Shown here in pieces: positions 18,629 to 26,918 of a DNA stretch of 64,000 bases (position 1 is its first letter; every line of letters starts with the position of its first letter). The notes under the pieces are model-generated. The model saw only the letters and a list, made by a program, of their open reading frames with translations, was not told the DNA's origin and did not search any database. This DNA comes from Marinobacter sp. LA51 (GTDB lineage Bacteria > Pseudomonadota > Gammaproteobacteria > Pseudomonadales > Oleiphilaceae). The translations under genes were made by a program, and so were the position numbers. The stretch is from NCBI RefSeq assembly GCF_030297175.1, contig NZ_AP028070.1, positions 1,736,001 to 1,800,000 of the forward strand. Reading direction: 5' to 3'.

Positions 18629-18656
18629 ATTATAGTAGCTTGAACTCCCTTGAACT
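18629..18656 (-). promoter_or_regulatory. Promoter region of the restriction island with CTTGAACT direct repeats
   Basis: A perfect TATAAT lies on the minus strand at 18629-18634. Directly upstream are two identical CTTGAACT copies on the plus strand (18639-18646 and 18649-18656), spaced exactly 10 bases, one DNA turn, in the place of a -35 element. No good -35 match is seen. The repeats are candidate operator sites for the methylase itself or another regulator. Confidence 0.55.
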
Positions 18657-18683
18657 AGGTGTTCGACAAAGAATACCTCAAAA

Positions 18684-18705
18684 AAGCTGTAAATATATAC
18701 AGCTT
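18684..18705. promoter_or_regulatory. LexA-box-like palindrome (or AT-rich hairpin) at the island edge
   Basis: Arms AAGCTGTA (18684-18691) and TACAGCTT (18698-18705) are perfect complements around 6 A/T bases. The core CTGTAAATATATACAG (18687-18702) has the CTGT-N8-ACAG form of gammaproteobacterial LexA boxes, like the one before yebG at 50092-50107. Read on the minus strand the stem is followed by TTTT, so a weak terminator is the alternative. Confidence 0.45.
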
Positions 18706-18747
18706 CTTGGTGTGGGAAATTGGGACAGATTTATTTTGGGGATTTAA

Positions 18748-19500
18748 CGCTACAATCGCTGGGGAGGGTCGCTAGAAAATTGCGCCCGTTTCCTGATCGA
18801 GGTGGTGCGGGCGGCTCGCGCTGCTGTTGGGCCGGAATTTCCGGTTGCGGTAAAGCTGAATTCCGACGATTTCCGCAAGGGTGGGTTTTCGCTCGATGAG
18901 TCTGTGAACGTGGTGCGCTGGCTCAATGAGGAGGGGATTGATCTGCTGGAGGTTTCCGGTGGCACCTACGAGCAGCCACGGCTGCTCGGGTACAGTGGTG
19001 ATGCCGACACGGCGAGCGATGGCCCGGCCATGCGGGAAAGTACTCGCAAACGTGAGGCTTACTTCCTGGATTATGCTCAGACGATTCGATAGGTGTGCGA
19101 TTGCCCGCTGATGGTTACCGGAGGATTCCGGACGCGAGCGTTTATGGAAGAGGCGATTGCCAGCGGCGAAACCGACGTAATTGGCCTTGGCCGACCACTG
19201 TGTACCGATCCCTATATACCCAGGGATTTGCTTAACGCGCGCATTGATAAAACCGTTTGCCACGAAGATCACGTGAAGCTTGCGCAGCGGGGATTTTTCT
19301 CGCCGTTCAGCCCGCTGATGCCGCTTAAAATCATCAACGTATTGGGTGGTCAGGCCTGGTATTACCAACAGATTTTCCGGCTGGCGGATGACCAGGAGGC
19401 TGATCCAGACCTGGTTATCCTCAAAGCTGTTGGAGCATATGTGAAGGATGAATTGAGCCGTGCCCGAAAGGTGAAGAAGGCCCGGCCTATCTCAAGATGA
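18748..19500 (+). pseudogene. NADH:flavin oxidoreductase remnant (5'-truncated, in-frame amber)
   Basis: Only the C-terminal half of an Old Yellow Enzyme-type oxidoreductase remains. Homology begins at the RWGGSLENCARFL segment (about 18757 on) and continues through AVKLNSDDFRKGGFS, LLEVSGGTYEQP and FLDYAQTIR to a TAG at 19090-19092. The same frame then resumes with CPLMVTGGFRTRAFMEEAI and DVIGLGRPLC, which are the next conserved blocks, so the TAG is a point nonsense change and not a frameshift. All residues before the GGS motif, including the FMN-binding N-terminal barrel strands, are missing. The break falls 40-60 bases from the end of the restriction island, suggesting its arrival removed the 5' half. 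The 3' end overlaps the convergent SDR gene by 14 bases. Confidence 0.85.
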
Positions 19501-20305
19501 TTCTCTGGATCGAGCGGGGAATAAACCGGGTGATAAATTCAGCAGCGTAGGTCTGTGGTGTAACTAGGTACCGAGGCTTGGGGCGTGTCGCCTCCGCGGC
19601 GCTGTAAATCTTTTTCACGACGTCTGATGCGCTGGCTGTAAAGGGCTTGATTCTGGCGCCTGGCGCCAGCGCTGCTTCCATTGTTTTGTACTTTTCCCGG
19701 TGCACGGCGCTTGCCCGGCCAAGCAAGGGCTGCAAAGCGGCCAAGGCATGTTCTCTGAACCGGGTCGCCACGGGGCCCGGGAGCACAAGCGAAACACTTT
19801 CCAGGCTTTTGCTGGCCTGTTCATCAAACCAGAAGCTTTCATGGGCCGTGTTCATCGCGGATTTGGCGGCACAGTAGGCGCCTTTCATTTTCTGGGGCGC
19901 GATGGAAAGAACGGAGCTAACCGCGATGACTCGCAAGGGTATGCCGGGTTGTTCGCACAGCCTCAGGCAGACAGCGGCCAGCTTGATGGGGCCGAACACG
20001 TGGGTGCTGAACTGCTTTTGCCACATGGATTCGGACAGGTCCCGAAGCGCGCCGAATTGCCCGTAACCGGAGTTGTTGACCAAAATAACTCGCTCGGCGA
20101 CCGCGATTTCGGTGGCCAGGGCGCCCGCAAGCCCTTCAATTTGCTCAAAGGATTCAAGATCCAGCGTTAACTCCAGATCTGCGGATTCGACCCCGCTCGG
20201 CTGTCGGGACAGAGCGATCACCCTGTAGCCTTTTCGGGCAAAGTGGGCGCAGGCTTCACGGCCAATGCCGGCGCTGGCACCGGTTACCAGGGCAAGTTTG
20301 GTCAT
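19487..20305 (-). CDS. Short-chain dehydrogenase/reductase
   Basis: A classical SDR of 272 residues from the ATG at 20305, which has GGAGG 8 bases upstream; an earlier ATG at 20320 lacks this. The NAD(P)-binding motif GASAGIG lies near residue 10, NNSGYG near 84 and the catalytic pair in YCAAKSAM near 150, preceded by the serine of AVSSVLS. The substrate cannot be named. It overlaps the preceding CIA30-like gene by 4 bases (ATGA), so the two are coexpressed. The C-terminus (FITRFIPRSIQRIILR) is basic and hydrophobic and may touch membrane. Confidence 0.85.
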   Translation of the reverse strand: MTKLALVTGASAGIGREACAHFARKGYRVIALSRQPSGVESADLELTLDLESFEQIEGLAGALATEIAVAERVILVNNSGYGQFGALRDLSESMWQKQFSTHVFGPIKLAAVCLRLCEQPGIPLRVIAVSSVLSIAPQKMKGAYCAAKSAMNTAHESFWFDEQASKSLESVSLVLPGPVATRFREHALAALQPLLGRASAVHREKYKTMEAALAPGARIKPFTASASDVVKKIYSAAEATRPKPRYLVTPQTYAAEFITRFIPRSIQRIILR

Positions 20306-20832
20306 CGGATCAACCTCCAATCCTGCATCCTCAGGCGGAATTCCCCAGCCTGTCGCCCGGAAACGAAAAGGCTTACTGAAGCAAGGTGCTCAAGATTCAG
20401 TGGTTCTGCATCGGCCACTGTCTTGCCGCGCCAAGTCGGTATGAATTCACTGAAGGGAAGCCGGATACGGCTCCAGACTTCGGTATCCGGGGTAAAAGCA
20501 TGCTGGTACACAATACTGCTCCGGTTGGTGCTGTTTCGAATGCCGATCTTGTAGGTTTTGCCGTCGCCGAGAGCAAGAAGCTCGATACCTGTGTACTGGG
20601 ATGCATCGAACGCTTCGGGTAGATTCGCTTTGGCTGAAGCAAAGCCACCGCCGTTATCCAGTCGCACGGTGCCATGAAAGATGCCGACTCCTTCCGCGGA
20701 ATTGACTAGCTTACCGTCGGATTGTCCGCCCATGACCTGGTCACCGAGGGAGTTCCATTCCAGTGGCTCGCCCTGAGTATCGAACGTAACCAGGATAGGG
20801 TTGCCATGGCTGTTAGTGTGCGTGTCTTTCAT
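20302..20832 (-). CDS. CIA30-domain protein (complex I intermediate-associated protein 30-like)
   Basis: The 176-residue protein matches the CIA30 beta-sandwich family: WNSLGDQVMGGQSDGK near the start, FHGTVRLDNGGGFAS, and a C-terminal LRMQDWRLIR. Members in mitochondria help assemble complex I; in bacteria they are often small proteins of unknown role, sometimes beside SDR or flavin enzymes. No signal peptide is seen. Here it shares a 4-base overlap with the SDR gene and lies 69 bases from the divergent Mks/Wadjet operon. A joint role with the SDR in a redox step is a guess from position only. Confidence 0.8.
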   Translation of the reverse strand: MKDTHTNSHGNPILVTFDTQGEPLEWNSLGDQVMGGQSDGKLVNSAEGVGIFHGTVRLDNGGGFASAKANLPEAFDASQYTGIELLALGDGKTYKIGIRNSTNRSSIVYQHAFTPDTEVWSRIRLPFSEFIPTWRGKTVADAEPLNLEHLASVSLFVSGRQAGEFRLRMQDWRLIR

Positions 20833-20901
20833 TGACTTACCTTCACTCGCTTTGCAAAGAGCCAGGTTAACATTCTGGATTAAAAGTCCCCGATACAGTA
20901 G

Positions 20902-21756
20902 GTGCCTGATGGCGTTACACTAATCGTCAAACCTACGTTCATAAACACTGTTCAGAGTGATTGTGGTGAGCTGTTGAACGACTACCTCGATAAAATCCTC
21001 CGTGGCCAGCCCATTAACTATGAAGCTTTCCTGAAGCAACTGCCGGAGGCGTTTCGGCGCCGCCATAGGGAGTTGTTTGCGACGGAAAAGGTGAAAGCCA
21101 ACCGTTGGATCGTCACTATCCTGGATGAAACCGCTTTCACCGAGCTGCAGGATCTGGCGCAAACGCCGGTGAGCAGGGTAGACGCCGCGAAAAAGGGTAA
21201 CTCTCACCGCCATGGCACCGAGGTCAGTTTTCTTCTCGTTTACCATCAGGGGTTGGTGCACAGCCGGCCAGACGTAGTCGTTATCGGGACCAAATCCTCC
21301 GATATGGGGTTCCGCCGGGCACGGTCAGTGCTGGTGGTGGAGAACGAGCGTAATTTCTACCAGTATTCGCAGATGCTCGATTTTGCCAGTGAAACACTGG
21401 GAATGCATTTGCGGCTGATGAACTGCGACGTGGTGTTGGGCGGTGGCAACCGGGTTACCCGGGGCGCGATTCTTGACTGGTTGAAGGGCTATGAAGAAGT
21501 ATTCTGCGCATTCGATTATGATGCCGGTGGTCTGCAAATGTTCTCAACGATCTCAGCCTCTCTTGGTGACAAAGCGACGTTTGTTCAGCCGCGCGATTGG
21601 CAACCATGGCTGCCCCTATTTCGCAACATACCGGACGCCACCGAACGATTCACAAGGGCGATATCGTTAGCAGAGGGGCTTGGCTTTGTGGCCCTGACAG
21701 AGGCCTTCCGGGCAACCGGCAAATTCATGGAACAGGAGATGATTCTGGATGAGTGA
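20902..21756 (+). CDS. MksG/JetD-like Toprim nuclease subunit of a condensin-type plasmid-defence system
   Basis: In MksBEFG/Wadjet systems this subunit cleaves DNA that the SMC complex has recognised as a small circle. The 284-residue sequence shows a Toprim-like pair: E147 in LVVENERNF and D205/D207 in CAFDYDAGG. A TAG lies immediately before the GTG start at 20902, so the protein cannot extend further upstream; no clear ribosome-binding site is seen. At 284 residues it is shorter than typical JetD (about 380-400), and the N-terminal arm domain looks reduced. It overlaps the SMC gene by 8 bases and comes first in the operon, whereas the usual order places it last. Assignment rests on motifs and operon context, without a database search. 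Confidence 0.75.
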   Translation: MPDGVTLIVKPTFINTVQSDCGELLNDYLDKILRGQPINYEAFLKQLPEAFRRRHRELFATEKVKANRWIVTILDETAFTELQDLAQTPVSRVDAAKKGNSHRHGTEVSFLLVYHQGLVHSRPDVVVIGTKSSDMGFRRARSVLVVENERNFYQYSQMLDFASETLGMHLRLMNCDVVLGGGNRVTRGAILDWLKGYEEVFCAFDYDAGGLQMFSTISASLGDKATFVQPRDWQPWLPLFRNIPDATERFTRAISLAEGLGFVALTEAFRATGKFMEQEMILDE

Positions 21757-24688
21757 CTCCCAGGGGAGCCCAGGCAATTTCAATTTTGGAATCCGTCGTC
21801 TGGTGCTGGTGGATTCGGCCGGCTTCTGTTACGTGGAAATTCCAGTGGACAACCATGGCCTGATCCTTGGCCCGGGCAATCTGGGCAAGTCCAGCCTTTT
21901 AAACAGCCTGCGTCTGTTCCTGCTGCCGGAAAACAACTTCAAGAACAGCCGCAAGAAATTTGCGTTCCGCAACGCCAGTGCCGGCAGTTTTTACACTAAC
22001 GAGGAAAGCTACCAGCACTATTTTCCGAGCCAGTTCAGTTTCCTGATCATGGAGGCTGAGAACCCAGCAGGGGTGCATTGCCAAATTCTGTACCGGGACA
22101 GCGCGAGCCAACTCAGCTATGGCCGCGCTTTCGTGCCGGTGGGCTACGACCAGCTGCGGCCTCTGTTCTGGAATGGTGACGATGAGGACGGAATCGGCCA
22201 GGCGGTACCGGAGCTGTCGTTCAGCCGCTTGTCCGAGGCTCTGAAAAAGGTCTCCAAAGATACCCGGCTGGTGAATGACCCGGCCAAGCTCAAACAGATG
22301 CTGTACAGCAGCGAGTTGATGAACGCCGATGCCGTGCGTTATTCGGTGCTGCCGTTGGGTGAGTCCGACGAGCGCCGGGTGCAGTCGCTGCGCACGTTGA
22401 TCCGGCTGCTGTTTGAAATGAAAGCAGACGATCAGGCCATGTCTAATGCGGTGGCCAGCATCATCGAGGCGGACAAGAAGTTTGCCGACGATGCCTTCGA
22501 TTTCAACATCGATGAGTTCCTCAGTCGGCATGATCAACTTAAGCAACAGCAAATCCAGCTGAACCAGATTGAAAAAGAGCGTTCACGGTTCAAGAAGCTG
22601 CAAGGGGATTATCAGGCCTACCAAACCCTGGTTCGCAGCCAGCACGAATTTGCCGCTTTCCGGGATGGCGTCAGCCATGCCTTGCAGGACATTGGTTCCA
22701 AACGTAAAGCCGCAGTAGAGGGGTTCAATGAACAGAACGACACGCTACGCCATGTGCTCCAGGCTCTGAAAAAACTGGAACAAGACGCCAGTGGCCTGAA
22801 GGGCGAGATCCGTTCAGCCGATCGGCGCATTAAGCAGGCAGAGCAGAGCCAGAAAGATGGCGATTTGCTGGTGTCCCAGTATGGGGAGATGACCCTTCAG
22901 GAAATCGAGGACATCCAGAAAGAGGAACTCGATAGCAAGAAAGGGCATCTGGCTGCGCTAAAGAGTGCCGCCCAAGCGGAAATCCGGCTGGTGCAGATCC
23001 AGAACAAGAAGCAGGAGCTTGAGCGCAAGCTGGAATCCTTGAAGGATCGGGAAAGCAAACAGCAGTGGCAGTTGCAGAACCAGTTGGATGAAGCCACCGC
23101 GGCACCGCTACGGGCCGTGGACCCACGGTTGGTCATGGCTAGCCCGGGCCAGGATCTGGATGCTGACAGCAAGGCGGCCATCGAAGCGTTTGCCCGGCTG
23201 TTCGTGCCTAATGATAGAGGCTTTGACTGGTTCGATGCCGAATACGTGGCCCAGCCGGCCCGGCAGACTGATTTTGCAGAGCAGCGCCGGCATATTGAAG
23301 GTGAGCTCCAGGGCCTGGAAAAGGAGCGGGCTGAACTGGCAGATACCGCCAACCAGGAACATGACCGGCCACGGTTGATCGAGCGCACGGAAAAAGAGAT
23401 CCGCGCCATCGAAAAGGATCTGGATACCCTGAGCCGTTACCCGGGAGCTGCAACCACACTGAGGGACGCTACTGAGGAGAAACAGGCGGCGGAGGAGCAG
23501 CTGGCCAAGCTAGAAGAGCAGGCCCGGCTGGAGCAGGAGAAGCAGGATGCGGTTCAGCAGAAGGCCGCCAAAGCCAGGGCCGAAAAAGAGCGTATCGAGG
23601 AGCGGGAACGGGAACTGGCGGGCCTCAGCCGCAGCGTCGGGACCGTGGAGCACCGTTTTCCGCATCTGAAAGCGGTGGAAGCCGAGCAGCCTCTGGACAT
23701 TGAGCAGGTGTCTGTCGCCGCGTTCGACGACCTCCAAACCCAGTTGGACGACCTGGAAGAGCGCCGTCGCAGTATCCTCGACCACCTTCGCCAATTTGTT
23801 TATCTCGGCATCCACGAAGATACCGAAGGCGAGCTGCAGAAAGACAGCCCGGCCTCATCGGTCATTCGCGAAACGTTCAAAAGCCTGTCGGACCTCTTTG
23901 CCGGCATGGTTGAGCGCTGGAACGTGCTGGAGCAGCAGGTTGGGATCCACAATGAAACTGTGGCGAGCTACCGACAGGCCCTGAAATCGAACCACGAGCA
24001 CATAGCCCGTTTTGAAGCGCAGCTGAACCGTGAGCTAGAAGGCGTGCGCATCAACGATCTGGTTGAAATTCGCGTGGATATTCACACCGATCCGAAATTC
24101 CGTAATTTGGTGGAAGAAGCCAACAACATCGATCCGTATGGCAACCAGCTGCAGTCGGATGCGTTCTACGATCGGTTGCGGGTGTTCGTGGCGGACTTTT
24201 TCGGTGAGAGCGGTAGCAAACGTCTGACCATGGACAGAGTGATCACCGGCATTTCCTACCGCACTCGTAAGGAAAACGCTGCGAGCTTGGACAAGAAAGG
24301 CCAGTCCACCTCCACCACGGCATTGATCAATCTAGAGCTGGTGTACCGGCTGTTGAAGCGCGTGTTGTATCCCGGCGTGCAGCTGTCGTTCCCCATGGTG
24401 CTGGACGAGCTGGCCAGCGTGGACATCAGCCAGATGCCCTCGCTGCTGGAACGGTTGCGCAAACAGGGCTTCAATTTGTTCTCTGCCGCTACTCACAGTG
24501 CCAGCGCGGAAGTGATCTACCTGATCGGCAGGCACCTGGAAGTGGGGCAGATGCGCACGGCGCGGCCTTACAGCCCGCAGCGCACCCTGGTGTTCTGGGG
24601 CGGGGCTGAGGGTTTTACCAACGGCGAATCCTTGAGCCAATGGGCCGATCAGTCCCAGAGCAGCCTGCTGGAGCCGGCGGATGAGTAA
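21749..24688 (+). CDS. mksB: MksB/JetC-like SMC ATPase
   Basis: This is the SMC motor of the complex, expected to load on and extrude DNA. Of 979 residues, the N-terminal head has Walker A GPGNLGKS (41-48), the middle has long coiled coils (about 255-450 and 500-650, then 690-790), and the C-terminal head has the signature region KGQSTSTTALI and Walker B FPMVLDELASVD with D886-E887. The length and lack of a classical hinge resemble MksB/JetC rather than MukB (about 1480). It overlaps the genes before and after by 8 bases each, which points to a fixed production ratio of the subunits. Confidence 0.85.
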   Translation: MSDSQGSPGNFNFGIRRLVLVDSAGFCYVEIPVDNHGLILGPGNLGKSSLLNSLRLFLLPENNFKNSRKKFAFRNASAGSFYTNEESYQHYFPSQFSFLIMEAENPAGVHCQILYRDSASQLSYGRAFVPVGYDQLRPLFWNGDDEDGIGQAVPELSFSRLSEALKKVSKDTRLVNDPAKLKQMLYSSELMNADAVRYSVLPLGESDERRVQSLRTLIRLLFEMKADDQAMSNAVASIIEADKKFADDAFDFNIDEFLSRHDQLKQQQIQLNQIEKERSRFKKLQGDYQAYQTLVRSQHEFAAFRDGVSHALQDIGSKRKAAVEGFNEQNDTLRHVLQALKKLEQDASGLKGEIRSADRRIKQAEQSQKDGDLLVSQYGEMTLQEIEDIQKEELDSKKGHLAALKSAAQAEIRLVQIQNKKQELERKLESLKDRESKQQWQLQNQLDEATAAPLRAVDPRLVMASPGQDLDADSKAAIEAFARLFVPNDRGFDWFDAEYVAQPARQTDFAEQRRHIEGELQGLEKERAELADTANQEHDRPRLIERTEKEIRAIEKDLDTLSRYPGAATTLRDATEEKQAAEEQLAKLEEQARLEQEKQDAVQQKAAKARAEKERIEERERELAGLSRSVGTVEHRFPHLKAVEAEQPLDIEQVSVAAFDDLQTQLDDLEERRRSILDHLRQFVYLGIHEDTEGELQKDSPASSVIRETFKSLSDLFAGMVERWNVLEQQVGIHNETVASYRQALKSNHEHIARFEAQLNRELEGVRINDLVEIRVDIHTDPKFRNLVEEANNIDPYGNQLQSDAFYDRLRVFVADFFGESGSKRLTMDRVITGISYRTRKENAASLDKKGQSTSTTALINLELVYRLLKRVLYPGVQLSFPMVLDELASVDISQMPSLLERLRKQGFNLFSAATHSASAEVIYLIGRHLEVGQMRTARPYSPQRTLVFWGGAEGFTNGESLSQWADQSQSSLLEPADE

Positions 24689-26126
24689 ACGCTTCAGCAC
24701 CCTGGACACCACCCGGCTGTTGTTCGAGCACCCGAAGATTCTGTTCCGGATGATCGAACGGATGGACCGAAACGAAGCCCGGTATATTCGCGAGAGTGAT
24801 TTGGTGGCTGAGGTGATGGACTATACCCGCACCCTTGGCAATGCCGACCGGGACCGGGTGCGGCTTGCATTGAATACTGACAATCTGTTCCGGAGCGGCC
24901 TGGTGATCGACATCATCAAGGCCGAAGGCGAGCGGCGACTAGTGTTCCAGGATGCCCTGATCAACCTGATGCGAGCCTGTAACGCTTCGCTATATCAGGA
25001 ACTGACTGATGCCCGTCTGCGGGGCCATCTGGTGACCCTTCGGGATGTGCGCAATCGCCTGGAAACCAGCAGCTTCAGCGCTGCCGACCTGGACTACACC
25101 GAACTGAGGGACGATCTGAACGAGCGGGTCAGCCAGCTCATTGGTTTGCTGCGTCAGAATGTCCTGCGCATGCAGACTATCAGTGCCCAGCTTGCGGATC
25201 TTTCCGGAGACGCCAGTCGGGCGCCTGAGAAATATCTGGAGTTCCGCCAGAACCTGTTTGAGCGGATCGTTACTCTCTACGAACGCCACATAAAGCCGAC
25301 TCTGGTGTTCCTGAATCCGGATACCCGACTGCCCGATGGCAGTAACCTGTTTGAGACCCTGGAAGCCATGGTTAGGCTACTGGAAAGTCATGATGACCAT
25401 AGCCTGGCCGATCAGCTGTTCCGTTCCTCCATTAGCCTTAACGCCTTGTACAAACCCATTCAGGCGGTGGCTCAGGAGGTGGAGCACTTTCTGCGCAAGA
25501 CCCGTCAGGGCATGGTCCAGTACAACGCAATGGAGCATTTCTACGGCAAGCTTCAGGAGCTCAAGAGCGAAACCGAGACCCTCAGCCTCAAGAGAAAATG
25601 GCTGGAGGGCGGTGATTTTGCCCGCAGTACTGGCTTCCTCGTGGGCTTGCGGGCCCAGCAGCGCCCGAAACACTACGCCTTCGGTGAATCGTCCAGCTAT
25701 TACCAGCTGTTGTTTAGCGAACTGGAGCTGCGCCTGAACGACCTCCGCCGCAAGGCCGAGGTGCCGGTACTGCAGCAGGTCGACGGCAGCGGACGCCATA
25801 CCCGGATTGATGTCCAGCGTATCAACCAGCTTTATCAATGGCTGGAAACCCTGGAGCTGCGGCCTACCAACGATCTTGTGCGGGAGCTGCACGGCCGGCT
25901 GGATGGCTTCATACCGGGCTATCGCTTTCCGGATTTGCTGGCAGCTCTGAACCGTCTGGTTAACTCGCCGCCGGAGGGTCTGCAGGTGGTTACCACCAAC
26001 CGCTTCCGAATCCTGGACCAGTCATCGGACGGCGAGCAATTTGTCTACCGAAAGCGCCGCCTGGAAAACCTGGAAACTATTCAAAGTAACGCCCCGGCCA
26101 ATCAAGAAGAGCGACACCATGCCTGA
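24681..26126 (+). CDS. mksF: MksF/JetA-like kleisin subunit
   Basis: The 481-residue protein fits the MukF/MksF kleisin group that bridges the SMC heads. The N-terminal 80 residues look like a winged-helix domain (RFSTLDTTRLLFEHPKILF at the start), the middle is helical with stretches such as LNERVSQLIGLLRQNVLRMQ, and the C-terminal part (ELELRLNDLRRKAEVPVLQQ on) is the likely head-binding end. There is no catalytic motif. Position directly after the SMC gene and before the small MksE-like gene, with 8-base overlaps on both sides, supports the assignment. Sequence motifs alone are weak in this family. Confidence 0.75.
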   Translation: MSKRFSTLDTTRLLFEHPKILFRMIERMDRNEARYIRESDLVAEVMDYTRTLGNADRDRVRLALNTDNLFRSGLVIDIIKAEGERRLVFQDALINLMRACNASLYQELTDARLRGHLVTLRDVRNRLETSSFSAADLDYTELRDDLNERVSQLIGLLRQNVLRMQTISAQLADLSGDASRAPEKYLEFRQNLFERIVTLYERHIKPTLVFLNPDTRLPDGSNLFETLEAMVRLLESHDDHSLADQLFRSSISLNALYKPIQAVAQEVEHFLRKTRQGMVQYNAMEHFYGKLQELKSETETLSLKRKWLEGGDFARSTGFLVGLRAQQRPKHYAFGESSSYYQLLFSELELRLNDLRRKAEVPVLQQVDGSGRHTRIDVQRINQLYQWLETLELRPTNDLVRELHGRLDGFIPGYRFPDLLAALNRLVNSPPEGLQVVTTNRFRILDQSSDGEQFVYRKRRLENLETIQSNAPANQEERHHA

Positions 26127-26745
26127 TTTTTCCGACGCCATGGATGCCACCGCATCCGTGGTCAACTCACAAAGTTCCGGCAGCTTCGAGCAGATCCTCC
26201 CGGCCCAAAGCGCCTCGATCTACCGGGAATTCCAGGCTGGTCGGGTAATCGTGCGGGATGTGTGGGACAGCAACCACTCCGAGTTGCGAGCCAATCCGCT
26301 CTACAATCTGCTTTACAACCACCTATCCCACTTCCGGACTTTCTACGAACACTTGGGCAGCGAGCTGGTGTTTAACGAAACCGGCGCGTTTTTCTTTCTC
26401 AAGGAAAGCAGTGATGACGAAAACGAGGAACACGACGAGAACGCCTTCCGGGTGCAGGTCATACTGCTGTTGATCGGGCGTTATTTCGCTCGCAGCGGGC
26501 GGGATTTGGAATACCTTGGCCGTCCGGATGCCGGACTAAATGAGAACGACCTCATTGCTTTGGCAGGCGATGAGGAATATCAGGAAATTCTCCGGGCTGC
26601 GCGCTTCGAGAAAGGTTTCTCCGAGGCCCTGGACTATCTCGATAAACGCAACCTGCTGTTTCGTTCCGGAGCCAGCCGCTGCTTCCTGAGTTCCGCCGGC
26701 CTCTACTTTTTACAGGAGCTGGTACGGGAGTATGAGCAAGGTTAG
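26119..26745 (+). CDS. mksE: MksE/JetB-like subunit (KITE-type)
   Basis: This small acidic protein (208 residues from the ATG at 26119) is the MukE/MksE-type winged-helix partner of the kleisin. The sequence HLSHFRTFYEHLGSELVFNETGAFFFL and the later EALDYLDKRNLLFR are typical of the group. The start is set by the 8-base overlap with the kleisin stop and a GAAGAG ribosome-binding site; an in-frame start at 26041 would run deep into the kleisin gene. It is last in the G-B-F-E operon. An acidic linker (SSDDENEEHDEN, about 100-111) interrupts the domain. Confidence 0.78.
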   Translation: MPDFSDAMDATASVVNSQSSGSFEQILPAQSASIYREFQAGRVIVRDVWDSNHSELRANPLYNLLYNHLSHFRTFYEHLGSELVFNETGAFFFLKESSDDENEEHDENAFRVQVILLLIGRYFARSGRDLEYLGRPDAGLNENDLIALAGDEEYQEILRAARFEKGFSEALDYLDKRNLLFRSGASRCFLSSAGLYFLQELVREYEQG

Positions 26746-26918
26746 GGGCGGATCTACAGTTTTAAGGCTTGCTAATCAGATCGTTTTGGATTCCTTTGGT
26801 CAGTCTGTAGGGCCGCAACCAAAGAGTCTTAACGGAGAGTTTTCTGAAGATCGCTAGTTGACTCTCATGTACGTGCGCCGCAATCTAAAACGTCACCAAC
26901 CAGCGAGCATATTTCTCT

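Noticed and set aside
26746..26918. Extra gene or RNA between mksE and the FNT gene
   Set aside because: No open frame, hairpin or known RNA pattern stands out; it is plain spacer.
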